Shown: positions 43,631-53,488, counted from the stretch's first letter. The stretch is DNA of 64,000 nt from Vibrio neptunius (GCA_019339365.1 CP079859.1:1612001-1676000), one strand, 5' to 3'. Notes: generated from the letters alone by a model not told the origin. Made by a program: numbers and translations.

Positions 43631-43978
43631 ATGCAGGTTAAGCTAGAAGAAATGTTGGAAAGGATAATCGCGATCAATCATGCCTGGAAGTTATCGAGAG
43701 AGGAGTTTGGTAATCAGTTTGCTGCGACTCAATCTCTCAGGCATACAAAGTCTTCATTGCAGGCAACGCTGCTGCGAGAGTTTCCTAATGAAACCTATCT
43801 TTTGAAAGCGACGGACAATGACTCGCAGGACGAAGAGATGTACAGCGTTCGTTTGAATAGGCCCATTGTTGTCAATGGGTGTGAAAGATATGACGCAGAA
43901 CACCTTCCTGTGCGTATCGCCGAAGAAATTTTAACACAGCAAGAAATTACTCAATTGCTAAAAAATAGGTTCAACTAA
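43631..43978 (+). CDS. Small conserved-looking protein between the two motor pairs
   Basis: This 115-residue soluble protein is helical at first (LEEMLERIIAINHAWKL, then SREEFGNQFAAT), followed by a mixed part and a final helix. No signal peptide or known motif. It sits four bases after the HNH gene and two bases before the second zorA, so it belongs to the same transcript and links the two motor modules. A regulatory or adaptor role is possible, but nothing shows it. Confidence 0.6.
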   Translation: MQVKLEEMLERIIAINHAWKLSREEFGNQFAATQSLRHTKSSLQATLLREFPNETYLLKATDNDSQDEEMYSVRLNRPIVVNGCERYDAEHLPVRIAEEILTQQEITQLLKNRFN

Positions 43979-43980
43979 AT

Positions 43981-46221
43981 ATGTACGACCACTTAGCTTT
44001 TATTTCTGGTGATTGGATAACGGATTCGATCATTACGATAACTTTTACTGTCTTTGTCTTCTTCTCAATAAGAGAGCTTTTAGCCACCCTTAATGCTAGG
44101 AACCTGTACAAGGCGATTGGGGAGATTAAACCAAAAGCTCAATCGAATGTAGTTAAGCCAGAACATTTGCAGCAGGAGCAATTGGTTTGGGTGACAGACC
44201 ATCTCGTTTATGCACCCAGCCCCAATGGGTTAGTCGTTGAAAGCAATGGCGACTTGTGGTTAACCAAGTCTCCGATTTCACTGATGTTACCTTCAATCGA
44301 TTCTTCACGTTATAAGCTGATTCCAGCCCTGCTGACCAGTATTGGTATTACGGGAACTTTCTTAGGCATTACTTTAGGTCTGAGCGAGTTTACCATGGCA
44401 GGGGATTCTAAAGCATTGTTAGCGTCAGCTGCTGAGCTGTTAGAAGGTATGAAAACCGCCTTTTATACTTCGCTAGCGGGTCTGGGCACCTCAGCGTTGT
44501 TTATGGTGTGGATGAAAATGTCATCCAGTTTTTTAGCCAAAGCACAGAAAAAACTGGTCAATACACTGTCAGCTCAATATTTTGAAGCCAGTGCGATTTA
44601 CTATCTGAAAAACATGTCGAATGACAGTCAGCAAGAAGTGCTTGATGCCCAGCTCAGGTCGTCTCAGGCTATGGAGTCTGTAGGTGAAACGCTGGAAGCA
44701 ACCAGTCGTTCACTTACCCAATTGGGTCTGTCATTCAATGGCGATGTTGTTGCGAAGCAGATATCGACAGCCTTAGCAGAGTCAATCGAAACCACGATGA
44801 CGCCTATGCTCGGTGAAATTAAGCAAGAACTGTCGACCTTAAAAGAGATTAAAGAGCAATCACAGCAAGAACTGGTCGAGTTGTTGATTCGAGAAATGAA
44901 ATCAGAATTGATTGAACCCGTCACGCAAGAGCTAAACAAAACCAGTGACGCAGTAACAAAGAGCAATGAGATTGCCGCCGAGCTGAACCACAACATTGAG
45001 CGAGTCGTTACAAGCACCTCGGAAACAGTAAATACAATTAATGAGTTCCAAAAAGAGACCATGACGAAGTTGCAAGACTTTGCTGAATCTCTAAAAGCAA
45101 TACTGTACAGCTTCAAAAAGGACACGCAGGGTGCGATGACCTCTATCGCTTCTGAGGTTAACACTATGCTGAGCAATGCATCTAAGGGAATGGATTCACA
45201 GCGAATTGCTTTTGAACGAAGCGCTGAGAAAGCGGCTGGTGCGTTTGAAGGTATGAAAGACTCCCTAGAAGCAGCATTAGATGAGCGTCAAAGGGCAGAA
45301 AACGTTTTATTTGACAATGTGACCACTCGTATTAATGAATTGCTTTCTGAGATCTCCACTTCCTTTGAAAATCAAACTTCCGTCTTGACTCAAACGGGTG
45401 AAACGGCTTCCGAGCTGATGAATCAAGCGCAAAACGACTTTGAGTTATCAGTAAAAATACGTCGAGAAGAGGAATCGAAGTTATTTGGCGAAATGGAGGG
45501 CAGAATCACTGACTTGGTTCAGAACTCGCAAGCCATTTTCAAACAACAGGCTGAAGCCATCACACTTGTAGGCGACGAAGCGAGTCAGGTCATGCAGTCA
45601 GCAAAATCGGAGCTACAACAGGGCCTAGGTGATATCGATACTAAAGTGAAGTCGATGTCTGAAACGGTGCAGAGTGAACTTGAAGCGTTCCGCTTACAGT
45701 ACCAAGATAAGCTGACGCGTTACTTCGAACAGCAGAACGACCTTCTTGAAGATAGCTTGAGCAAGCAGCGTAATGGCTTAAACGAGGTTGTCGATAACTT
45801 CCGGAGCGTTTTTGAAAGCGAATATCAAGCGAGACACAACTTACTCCAAGAGCTGACCGCGCAATATGAAAAATTAGAAGCATCTGCTGTCACTTTAGAG
45901 CGCGTAGCTAAGGCTATTGGGTTGAATGAAGCCGCGAAAATGGCAGAGCTCCAAGATACTGCTCACTCTATGAGTCGAGAAATCGCTTCGTTGAAGAAAG
46001 AGTATGCTCAGGCTTCTGCGACCTTTGCTGATGTCACTGAGAATTTACCCAAAGCCATGGATGACTACTTCTCTCGTGCCAATGAAAGTTTCGAAAGCTT
46101 TTTTAATGATTTCGATCAGTCTGCAAGTAAAATTCACAACAAACTGTCTCAAGCCGCAGGGTATTTGATTAACTCACAAGTACAGCGCCATCAGCGAGAA
46201 GAAGATGAGGTGAATGCATAA
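43981..46221 (+). CDS. zorA: ZorA-like MotA/ExbB motor protein, second pair
   Basis: This 746-residue protein has a first TM helix (about 14-36) and a soluble insert of ~75 residues. The paired MotA/ExbB helices follow: LIPALLTSIGITGTFLGITL and LLEGMKTAFYTSLAGLGTSA. A very long coiled-coil tail (about 200-720), longer than the first copy, runs to the end. The large tail fits a ZorA whose cytoplasmic shaft relays a signal. It shares the family but little sequence with the first copy, so this is not a recent duplication. Overlaps the second zorB by one base (TAATG). Confidence 0.85.
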   Translation: MYDHLAFISGDWITDSIITITFTVFVFFSIRELLATLNARNLYKAIGEIKPKAQSNVVKPEHLQQEQLVWVTDHLVYAPSPNGLVVESNGDLWLTKSPISLMLPSIDSSRYKLIPALLTSIGITGTFLGITLGLSEFTMAGDSKALLASAAELLEGMKTAFYTSLAGLGTSALFMVWMKMSSSFLAKAQKKLVNTLSAQYFEASAIYYLKNMSNDSQQEVLDAQLRSSQAMESVGETLEATSRSLTQLGLSFNGDVVAKQISTALAESIETTMTPMLGEIKQELSTLKEIKEQSQQELVELLIREMKSELIEPVTQELNKTSDAVTKSNEIAAELNHNIERVVTSTSETVNTINEFQKETMTKLQDFAESLKAILYSFKKDTQGAMTSIASEVNTMLSNASKGMDSQRIAFERSAEKAAGAFEGMKDSLEAALDERQRAENVLFDNVTTRINELLSEISTSFENQTSVLTQTGETASELMNQAQNDFELSVKIRREEESKLFGEMEGRITDLVQNSQAIFKQQAEAITLVGDEASQVMQSAKSELQQGLGDIDTKVKSMSETVQSELEAFRLQYQDKLTRYFEQQNDLLEDSLSKQRNGLNEVVDNFRSVFESEYQARHNLLQELTAQYEKLEASAVTLERVAKAIGLNEAAKMAELQDTAHSMSREIASLKKEYAQASATFADVTENLPKAMDDYFSRANESFESFFNDFDQSASKIHNKLSQAAGYLINSQVQRHQREEDEVNA

Positions 46222-46880
46222 TGCGTGGATTAGCGACAGGACCTCGGACTGCTGATGCTGAAGAGTCGGGTGTTTGGCTCTCTGTCGGAGACTTGATGTC
46301 GGTACTATTGATGATATTTGCACTCCTGCTGATAAGCGCACTAGTGCAAATATCAGAGGTGTATGAGGAGAGTCAGAATACTCGTGTTGTGATCATTAAA
46401 GGGATCAATGATGCGCTAAATGCGGCAGGAATTGAGGTCAAAGCCGATTCTGACACGGGTGATATTTCAATCACAGATTCCATTTTGTTTGATCTCAATG
46501 ACCATAGGTTAAAACCATCAGGTAGAGCGTTTTTAAACACGTTTATTCCGATTTACGCCAAGGTGATTTTCCAATCTGAGGCAACCGCCGACGAAGTCAG
46601 CCGCATCGTTATTGAAGGTCATTCTAGTTCTGAAGGCTCATTTAATCGAAATATGGAATTGAGCGTTCTGCGTGCTAACAGTGTCATTGCCTTTGTCAGG
46701 TCGATGACGTTTGATAATCAGGAGCGTTTTTTTGACAAAGTCGTTATCTCCGGACGGGGTTCTATAGAAGCCGACCAGGAACAAGCGCGGGCTTCGGACA
46801 GAAAGGTAAAATTCCGCTTCCAGTTTAAGGATGACGAGTTCCTAGGCAATTTCTCGGAGGTTCAGCCAGTTGAAAAGTAG
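46221..46880 (+). CDS. zorB: ZorB-like MotB/OmpA protein, second pair
   Basis: This 219-residue protein has one TM helix (about 19-41) preceded by WLSVGDLMSV, with Asp24 as the likely proton carrier. An OmpA-like domain follows (SITDSILFDLNDHRLKPSG, IEGHSSSEG, NMELSVLRANSVI, RKVKFRF). It pairs with the preceding ZorA. The gene start overlaps that gene's stop, and its own end overlaps the next start, so stoichiometric production is expected. Confidence 0.87.
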   Translation: MRGLATGPRTADAEESGVWLSVGDLMSVLLMIFALLLISALVQISEVYEESQNTRVVIIKGINDALNAAGIEVKADSDTGDISITDSILFDLNDHRLKPSGRAFLNTFIPIYAKVIFQSEATADEVSRIVIEGHSSSEGSFNRNMELSVLRANSVIAFVRSMTFDNQERFFDKVVISGRGSIEADQEQARASDRKVKFRFQFKDDEFLGNFSEVQPVEK

Positions 46881-48627
46881 TCATTATTCCTTTTCGCAGC
46901 CGAAACTACCCGAAGACACTCGTTTAGAACGTCTCTCTTTTGATGAGTTTCTGGAGATGCAGATGGGCGAGTTTACTTTACCCAGTTTTCCTGCCAAGCG
47001 TTTACCGGAAATGGTTCGCCTAGTCAGAGAAGGGAAAAGCGACCAGATATCTATTTTTGAGTGGCTCGATGTGATTGAAGATCAAAAACAGTGGGATGCG
47101 CAAACAGAAGATGAAAATGTCGAGTCTTGTATCGCCGCTTGGTCGACGATTGGTACCAATCATGTCCTTGGTGATATTGTGATGTTTAAGGTGGCGTTAT
47201 CCATAGACGGGCGACCCACTAGCATCGTCAATCATCTCACTCAAACCATGCACATTGCTCGGACGGCTAAGGGCCTTGCACCTTTGGAAGCTAGGAAAAT
47301 TGACTGGCTGCTCGCGTTGCAGAAGCAAGACTTTCCGCAGCTGGTGCAGTATTGCTATGAACAGCATAGGTCGGTTCCTGAGTTTATCCGATACCTGCGT
47401 TTGCCACAGGCAAACCATTACGCTGAAAAAGTCAGCGCAAACCTGTTGACTTGTATCGACGAAGGGGACCTAAGTGAAACAAATGACACTTGGTTACATC
47501 GCAACTTCATTAACCTTAAAACGACTAAGCAGAGAGTAGCGTTCTGTGAATCTTTCATCACTAAATTTGCTCAGTTTAATTACGGTGAATTGTGTGAAGA
47601 ATTGATCGTTTCTCAGTGTTTACCCAATCAAGATGAAAACTACTGGAATCAGCTAAGCATCACGGCTAAGCAAATTCTTAAGAAGAAGTTCAATCTATCG
47701 AATTACTTTGACTTACGTTCTATCTCGTCGGCTTTGTATTCGGAGCAAGCCGCAGAGGAACTAGGCTTCACAGAAAACCAAACGCGCCAAATTCGCAGTC
47801 GTTCAATGTTTTGGTCCAATTACAGTGCTCAATTTGAGCGAGTTCGTGTGTTATTGCCGAAAAACAGTTTCCACTTTGTGAAAGCGCGTAACAGAGGCCT
47901 TCCTCCATTTGTTGATGATATTGATGAAACTGGTTCACTAGATACCGAAGTTTATATTTTTGAACTGGGTAAGACGATTGCTGTAGAGTTTCTTCGAGGG
48001 GCACTAAGTGAAACCCGCTTTTTCAAGAATGATTCATGGTATTCAAAGCGGCTGTTTGACAGCAAGGCTCTGACCATTGCCGAGATTCGCACCATGTCTC
48101 AGCTAGATGTTCATGACCATTTGCCTTCGTGGCAATATTTTCTTGAGAAGTTGTTACGCACCAAGTTCGAGGTTACCCCGAACACAAACATTCCTTATTT
48201 CAGAGGGCTACCACCAGAGGTAAACCAGTATCAACAAGGGCATGGTTTAGTCGTTGAGCCCGATGAAAAAATGCTCATAGAGCGCAGAGAGAAGCTGGAG
48301 TCTTGGGTCGAAAGCTTTTGGGCGAGTGAACTGCAAACAGGCAAGTTTGGTGAGCTTGTTGGTTTAGAGAAGAAGAGTACGCTTTACTTATCAAAAGCGC
48401 TGATGGCTAAACAGCTTGGCAATCAGGACGACTACGAGTTATTTATCAGAAAAGCAGCAAACCAAGGGAACTCAGAGGCAATGTGGCAACTTGGTAAGGC
48501 GATGCTGCTCAGTAGCAAAAGTGACGCGAAAACACGTTCATATGGTGAGGAATGGGTAAGCAAAGCGGCCGCTAAAGGGCACAAAGAAGCGATGGAAACA
48601 GCAGATCGCTTTCGAATTGCATATTAA
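46870..48627 (+). CDS. EH-signature (ZorC-like) protein with C-terminal Sel1 repeats
   Basis: This 585-residue protein starts at TTG and overlaps zorB by 11 bases. Residues about 290-440 (RSMFWSNYSAQFERVRVLLP, VYIFELGKTIAVEFL, then a His-containing end HDHLPSWQYFLEKLL) resemble the EH-signature domain of ZorC, a DNA-binding component of type I Zorya. The last ~100 residues carry one to two Sel1-type helical repeats (GNSEAMWQLGKAML, YGEEWVSKAAAKGHKEAM). A Sel1 tail on ZorC is not something I know from described systems. No helicase ZorD follows. Family call by eye only. Confidence 0.62.
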   Translation: MKSSHYSFSQPKLPEDTRLERLSFDEFLEMQMGEFTLPSFPAKRLPEMVRLVREGKSDQISIFEWLDVIEDQKQWDAQTEDENVESCIAAWSTIGTNHVLGDIVMFKVALSIDGRPTSIVNHLTQTMHIARTAKGLAPLEARKIDWLLALQKQDFPQLVQYCYEQHRSVPEFIRYLRLPQANHYAEKVSANLLTCIDEGDLSETNDTWLHRNFINLKTTKQRVAFCESFITKFAQFNYGELCEELIVSQCLPNQDENYWNQLSITAKQILKKKFNLSNYFDLRSISSALYSEQAAEELGFTENQTRQIRSRSMFWSNYSAQFERVRVLLPKNSFHFVKARNRGLPPFVDDIDETGSLDTEVYIFELGKTIAVEFLRGALSETRFFKNDSWYSKRLFDSKALTIAEIRTMSQLDVHDHLPSWQYFLEKLLRTKFEVTPNTNIPYFRGLPPEVNQYQQGHGLVVEPDEKMLIERREKLESWVESFWASELQTGKFGELVGLEKKSTLYLSKALMAKQLGNQDDYELFIRKAANQGNSEAMWQLGKAMLLSSKSDAKTRSYGEEWVSKAAAKGHKEAMETADRFRIAY

Positions 48628-48652
48628 CGCCATTTAATAGCAACTAAACGTG

Positions 48653-48712
48653 ATCTGAAACGTGGTGTCTGGCGAAGCTAAGTTTTAAAATTTGCCAAAC
48701 TTCGTTTCAGAT
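48653..48712. promoter_or_regulatory. Inverted repeat upstream of the NE0113-family gene
   Basis: ATCTGAAACG and CGTTTCAGAT are a perfect 10-base pair 40 bases apart, flanking an internal TTTTAAAA palindrome, ending six bases before the start codon. It could be an operator, a terminator-like structure or a 5' UTR hairpin. Confidence 0.45.
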
Positions 48713-48718
48713 TACAGT

Positions 48719-49849
48719 ATGAAAAACGTTCTCTTATCGACAACGGGCGCTAGCCCGCAAGTACTCACCGAAACCTTATTTGCCCTTCATCAAAGCGGTC
48801 GACCATTTCCTGAAGAAGTGTACGTCATCACGACCCAAAGTAGCCTTGAGGCGTTGACCAATGGTCTGTTTCGTGATGGTCACTTGAAGGCTCTAAAAGA
48901 TGAATACTCATTGCCAGATTTTAAGTTTGATCAAAGCCATATCTGGCTGATTGAAGATAAAAACGGCGAGTACATTGATGATGCTAAGTCGATAGAAGAC
49001 CAGACTTCAATGGCGAATTTCATTACGCGTAAAGTTTATGAGCTTACGCAACAGGAAAATGTGAGTATTCATGCATCGCTGGCTGGTGGTCGTAAAACCA
49101 TGGCCTTTTACTTTGGGTATGCGATGTCGATGTTTGGCCGTGAGCATGACACGCTCAGTCATGTATTTGTTGACGACCAATACGAGTTTGTACCTGATTT
49201 TTGGTATCCAACCAAAAAGCCGAAGTGGGTCGCTGGCAAACATGGTCAGGGGGAGGTAGATCTGAGCAAAGCCACGGTAACTCTGGCCGAAATTCCATTT
49301 GTTCGTATGAGAGCTTCAATAGAACCGGGCGTGTTTGCGTCGTTAGCGAACCTATCATTCAGCCAAACGGTTGGGATGCTTAATTCTGGTCACCAGCACA
49401 AGTTGAATGTCTCCATTGATTTGTCTGCGAAGTTAATCTCGACCTTAGGGGTTGATATAAAACTGACAGCGAAAGAAATGGCATTTTATGTTTGGCTTTA
49501 TCACAAAGGTCAGAGTGGGCTTTTGGTTGACCGCTATTTTGAAGAGAACCAAGAGCATAGTATGAGTTTCTTGCACACCTACTGTGATGTCGCGACGGAT
49601 CCGCGTATTTTTAATACCTTTAAAACGACGCCAGAAGATTTTAAAGCAGGTGATTATTCGTCGTTAATGGGAATGGAGCGGGAGTTCCTCCAGCCAATCT
49701 GTTCAAATATAAATCGTAAGCTTAAGAACCATCTACCATCTCAAACATCTGATAAATTGATGATTCGCTCAAAACCAGAAAATGGTGAACAGCGCTATTG
49801 GGTAGTCTTGGCGAATGAAGAATGCCAACTGCAATGGAATGATAAATAG
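48719..49849 (+). CDS. NE0113-family CRISPR ring nuclease-like protein, orphan
   Basis: This 376-residue protein opens MKNVLLSTTGASPQVLTETL, the CARF-like Rossmann start of the CRISPR-associated NE0113 family (TIGR02584), then SIHASLAGGRKTMAFYF (about residues 120-136), the conserved glycine/lysine loop. Relatives bind or cleave cyclic oligoadenylates as ring nucleases. The C-terminal ~150 residues look like a winged helix (LTAKEMAFYVWLYHKG). No cas genes or arrays are in the window. It could therefore detoxify or sense cyclic nucleotides for another defence system or act as a transcription factor. The start at 48719 replaces a longer frame from 48692 that runs through the dyad. Confidence 0.78.
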   Translation: MKNVLLSTTGASPQVLTETLFALHQSGRPFPEEVYVITTQSSLEALTNGLFRDGHLKALKDEYSLPDFKFDQSHIWLIEDKNGEYIDDAKSIEDQTSMANFITRKVYELTQQENVSIHASLAGGRKTMAFYFGYAMSMFGREHDTLSHVFVDDQYEFVPDFWYPTKKPKWVAGKHGQGEVDLSKATVTLAEIPFVRMRASIEPGVFASLANLSFSQTVGMLNSGHQHKLNVSIDLSAKLISTLGVDIKLTAKEMAFYVWLYHKGQSGLLVDRYFEENQEHSMSFLHTYCDVATDPRIFNTFKTTPEDFKAGDYSSLMGMEREFLQPICSNINRKLKNHLPSQTSDKLMIRSKPENGEQRYWVVLANEECQLQWNDK

Positions 49850-49883
49850 AAAATGAAAAAACAGTCTTTAGACGGAGGTGTTA

Positions 49884-52800
49884 ATGGCTAGTTCCAACTT
49901 TGAATTTCTGAAAGGTGTGAATGATTTCCTATTCGCCATCGCCCGTGCAGCAGAAAAAAACTACCCTGATGACCCAAACACCACCTTGGTTAAGTTGCGT
50001 GTATTTGGCGAAGCGACGGCTAAACACCTCGCCAAACTGCTTGATATCGATATCCCTGATAATCAAAACGATCTCCTACGTGAGCTGGGTAAAATCCCCT
50101 TTGTTGATGATGCTATTCTTGGCGTGTTTCATAAGCTGCGTAAAATTGGCAACCAAGCGGTACATGAATACCATAACGACCTAGACGATGCGGCAATGTG
50201 CCTTCGCTTAGCCTTCCGTTTAGCGGTTTGGTATTACCGTTTGGTCACCAAAAATTATGATTTTGCGGTTCCTGAATTTGTGCTTCCAACGTCGCAAAGC
50301 GGCGAGCAGTTTGAGCAAGAGATTCTGTCGCTAAAGCACGAACTTGAATTAGCCAAGCAGTCAGAAACACAGACCAAAGCAGAAGTTGAAGCACAAAAGG
50401 CCAAGCTCACTGCACTTAATGGCTACATCTCGGTCTTAGAAAGTAAACAAGAAGAAACCCAAGAGCAGTCAGAAGCTCGTATTGCAGCGCTAACCGCTAA
50501 GCTTAAAGAGAAAGAAGCTGAGCTTTCAGCCAAGACAGAGGTAGAACGCAAAGCCTACCGTAAGCAAATTGCCAACGAGGCAAGCCAGCGCTCACTAAAC
50601 TTAGATGAAGCCGAAACCCGCTATTTAATTGATGCTCAGCTTCGCAAAGCGGGCTGGGATGCCGACACCAACAATCTGAAATTCTCAAAGGGTACCAGAC
50701 CAGAAGTCGGGCGTAACATGGCGATTGCAGAATGGCCAACCAGTGGTGATGAGACGGGCAAGACCGGCTTCGCTGATTATGTACTGTTTGTTGGGTTAAA
50801 ACCCATTGCCGTGGTCGAGGCCAAGCAGCAAAACAAAGATGTGGCAGCAAAACTCACCGAAGCCTACCGTTACAGCAAATATTTTGAGCACGACTTGTTG
50901 CGCAGTGAATTGGAAGCTCTTGCGAGTGACCAAGAACAGCTTGATAAAGTGGCCGAAGCCATTCCTAAGTATATCCACACTTGGAATGACAGCGGTGCAG
51001 GTGAAACGTATAAAGTGCCTTTCTGTTTCTCGGCCAACGGTCGTGATTACCGCGCGGCGGTAAAAACCAAAAGTGGTATTTGGTATCGCGATGTACGTCA
51101 TGCCACCAATATGCCCAAAGCATTGCCAGAATGGCACCGTCCTGAAGAGCTGCTCGCTAAGCTTGAAGACGATGTTCATTACCAAAACAGCTGGTTCAGC
51201 CAGAACGCAGATATGAGCGACTTGGGCTTGCGTTATTACCAGGAAGAAGCCGTGCAAGCGGTAGAAACAGCCATAGTTGCAGGCCAGCAAGACATCTTAC
51301 TTGCCATGGCGACCGGTACGGGTAAAACGCGCACCGCGATTGCGCTTATGTATCGATTAATTCAGTCACAGCGTTTTAAGCGTGTACTCTTCTTAGTGGA
51401 TAGAACCTCACTGGGTAAGCAGGCGCTAGACTCGTTTGAAGACACCAACATCAAAGGCGATACCTTTAACGCCATCTTCAACATTAAAGGGTTAACCGAC
51501 CGTTTCCCTGAGGACAGCACCAAAATCCATGTTGCCACGGTTCAATCACTGGTTAAACGCACATTACAGAGTGATGAAGTGATGCCTGTCGGCCGTTACG
51601 ACTGCATCATTGTTGATGAAGCGCACCGTGGATACATACTCGATAAAGAACAAACCGAAGGGGAAGAGAAGTTTCGTAATCTGCAAGACTTTATCTCTTC
51701 TTACCGTCGTATTATTGATCACTTTGATGCGGTCAAAGTCGCGCTGACCGCAACGCCAGCGTTGCACACCATTGACATCTTTGGTGGAGAGCAGCAGAAG
51801 CCCGTTTATCGTTACAGCTATCGTAAGGCGGTGATTGATGGCTACCTGTGTGACCAAGAACCACCGATTAACATCATCACCAAACTCAGCCAAGACGGGC
51901 TTTACCTGTCGAAGGGCACCGAAGTTCAGCGTTTATCCAATCAAGGTGAGCTGCTCAATGATCAGCTTGAAGATGAACAAGGCTTTGAAGTTGCCGATTT
52001 CAACCGTACCTTAATCGCCTCGAACTTCAATAAAGTGGTGTGTGAAGAGCTGACCAATCATATCGATCCGGTTAACCATATTGATCCAGCGAACCCGCAA
52101 AAAACCTTAGTCTTCTGTGTGAATAACACCCATGCGGACATGGTGGTGGAAGAGCTGCGTACTGCATTTAAGGCTAAATACCCTCAGCTTGAGCACGACG
52201 CCATCATTAAAATCACCGGTGATGCAGATAAAGATGCCACCAAAGTCCAATCCATGATCACTCGCTTTAACAAAGAGCGTTTACCAAACATTGTAGTCAC
52301 GGTGGATTTGCTCACCACTGGTATCGATATTCCAAGCATTTGTAATTTAGTGTTTATGCGTAAGGTTCGCAGCCGAATTCTCTATGAACAGATGAAAGGC
52401 CGTGCGACTCGCTTATGTCCACAAGCGGGTAAAACCTCATTCCGTATTTTTGATGCGGTCGATCTCTATTCTACGCTGCAAAGTGTCGATACCATGCGCC
52501 CGGTGGTGGTGCGCCCCCAAGTGGAATTGCAAACACTGGTTAACGAAATTACGGACTCAGAAACCTATAAAACCATCGAAGCCGATGGCCGCAGTTTTGC
52601 AGAGCATAGCCATGAACAGCTGGTGTCTAAGTTGCAGCGCATTGTTAGCCATGCCCAATTTAACCGCAATAAATCCAAACCAGTGGATGAGCACATTAAA
52701 CGCATTGACGAACTGTGCTTAAACAGTGCAGGGTGTGATTTTGCCAGCTTACCGAAAACCCTTAAAGACAAAGGGCCAAAATGGTCGGCAGAAGTGTTTA

Positions 52801-53438
52801 ACAAGGTGACCAACTTAGTCAGTCGCTTAGAGAGCTTAAAGAGTGACATTAACGCTCTGCGTGATATGCCGATCTTCTCTGATGTCGATGATGAAATTGT
52901 CGAAGTGAAACAAACCTATGGCGAGTTCGATAATGCGGATGACTTCTTGGAAGCGTTTGATAACTTGGTCGGAGCCTCAAGCAACCAGCAAGAAGCGCTC
53001 GATATTATTATCAATCGACCACGGGATTTGACCCGTAAAGGATTGATTGAACTGCAAGAATGGTTTGATAACCAAAACTTCAATGATTCGACCCTGCGCA
53101 GCGCATGGAAAACAGCCAAGAACCAAGACATAGCCGCCAAGCTTATTGGTCATATTCGCCGCGCCTCGATGGGTGACGCGCTGATGCCGTTTGAACAACG
53201 TGTCGATCTAGCATTAGAGCGTATTAAAGCCGCCAACGACTGGAATGACGAGCAACTCAGCTGGTTAGATCGCTTAGCCTCATCAATCAAAGACAAAGTG
53301 GTACTCGATGAAGACACCTTTAAAACGGGTAACTACAAGCGCAAAGGGGGCAAACGTAAGCTGATGAACGTCTTCAATGACGAATTAGACAGCATACTGA
53401 CCCAATTCAACGAGTTTATGTGGGATGAGCCTGCGTAA
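49884..53438 (+). CDS. hsdR: Type I restriction enzyme R subunit (HsdR)
   Basis: This 1184-residue motor/nuclease subunit starts behind GGAGG. Domains: N-terminal DUF4145-like (1-140), a coiled coil (about 145-235), HsdR nuclease (FADYVLF, VVEAKQQN near 309), SF2 helicase with Walker A ATGTGKT near 474, DEAH near 576, TATPAL, and LYEQMKGRATR near 840. A C-terminal domain for complex assembly (EcoEI R-like) ends the protein. It translocates and cuts unmodified foreign DNA with HsdM2S. It is 177 bases ahead of hsdM, separated by a hairpin, so some separate control is likely. Confidence 0.93.
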   Translation: MASSNFEFLKGVNDFLFAIARAAEKNYPDDPNTTLVKLRVFGEATAKHLAKLLDIDIPDNQNDLLRELGKIPFVDDAILGVFHKLRKIGNQAVHEYHNDLDDAAMCLRLAFRLAVWYYRLVTKNYDFAVPEFVLPTSQSGEQFEQEILSLKHELELAKQSETQTKAEVEAQKAKLTALNGYISVLESKQEETQEQSEARIAALTAKLKEKEAELSAKTEVERKAYRKQIANEASQRSLNLDEAETRYLIDAQLRKAGWDADTNNLKFSKGTRPEVGRNMAIAEWPTSGDETGKTGFADYVLFVGLKPIAVVEAKQQNKDVAAKLTEAYRYSKYFEHDLLRSELEALASDQEQLDKVAEAIPKYIHTWNDSGAGETYKVPFCFSANGRDYRAAVKTKSGIWYRDVRHATNMPKALPEWHRPEELLAKLEDDVHYQNSWFSQNADMSDLGLRYYQEEAVQAVETAIVAGQQDILLAMATGTGKTRTAIALMYRLIQSQRFKRVLFLVDRTSLGKQALDSFEDTNIKGDTFNAIFNIKGLTDRFPEDSTKIHVATVQSLVKRTLQSDEVMPVGRYDCIIVDEAHRGYILDKEQTEGEEKFRNLQDFISSYRRIIDHFDAVKVALTATPALHTIDIFGGEQQKPVYRYSYRKAVIDGYLCDQEPPINIITKLSQDGLYLSKGTEVQRLSNQGELLNDQLEDEQGFEVADFNRTLIASNFNKVVCEELTNHIDPVNHIDPANPQKTLVFCVNNTHADMVVEELRTAFKAKYPQLEHDAIIKITGDADKDATKVQSMITRFNKERLPNIVVTVDLLTTGIDIPSICNLVFMRKVRSRILYEQMKGRATRLCPQAGKTSFRIFDAVDLYSTLQSVDTMRPVVVRPQVELQTLVNEITDSETYKTIEADGRSFAEHSHEQLVSKLQRIVSHAQFNRNKSKPVDEHIKRIDELCLNSAGCDFASLPKTLKDKGPKWSAEVFNKVTNLVSRLESLKSDINALRDMPIFSDVDDEIVEVKQTYGEFDNADDFLEAFDNLVGASSNQQEALDIIINRPRDLTRKGLIELQEWFDNQNFNDSTLRSAWKTAKNQDIAAKLIGHIRRASMGDALMPFEQRVDLALERIKAANDWNDEQLSWLDRLASSIKDKVVLDEDTFKTGNYKRKGGKRKLMNVFNDELDSILTQFNEFMWDEPA

Positions 53439-53467
53439 CTCAGTACAATCGAACCAAACGTAAAAAT

Positions 53468-53488
53468 GCACGCTCAATAAGAGCGTGC
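53468..53488. terminator. Hairpin between hsdR and hsdM
   Basis: GCACGCTC-AATAA-GAGCGTGC is a perfect 8-base stem 30 bases after the hsdR stop, without a T run. It may attenuate readthrough or protect the message end. Confidence 0.55.
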
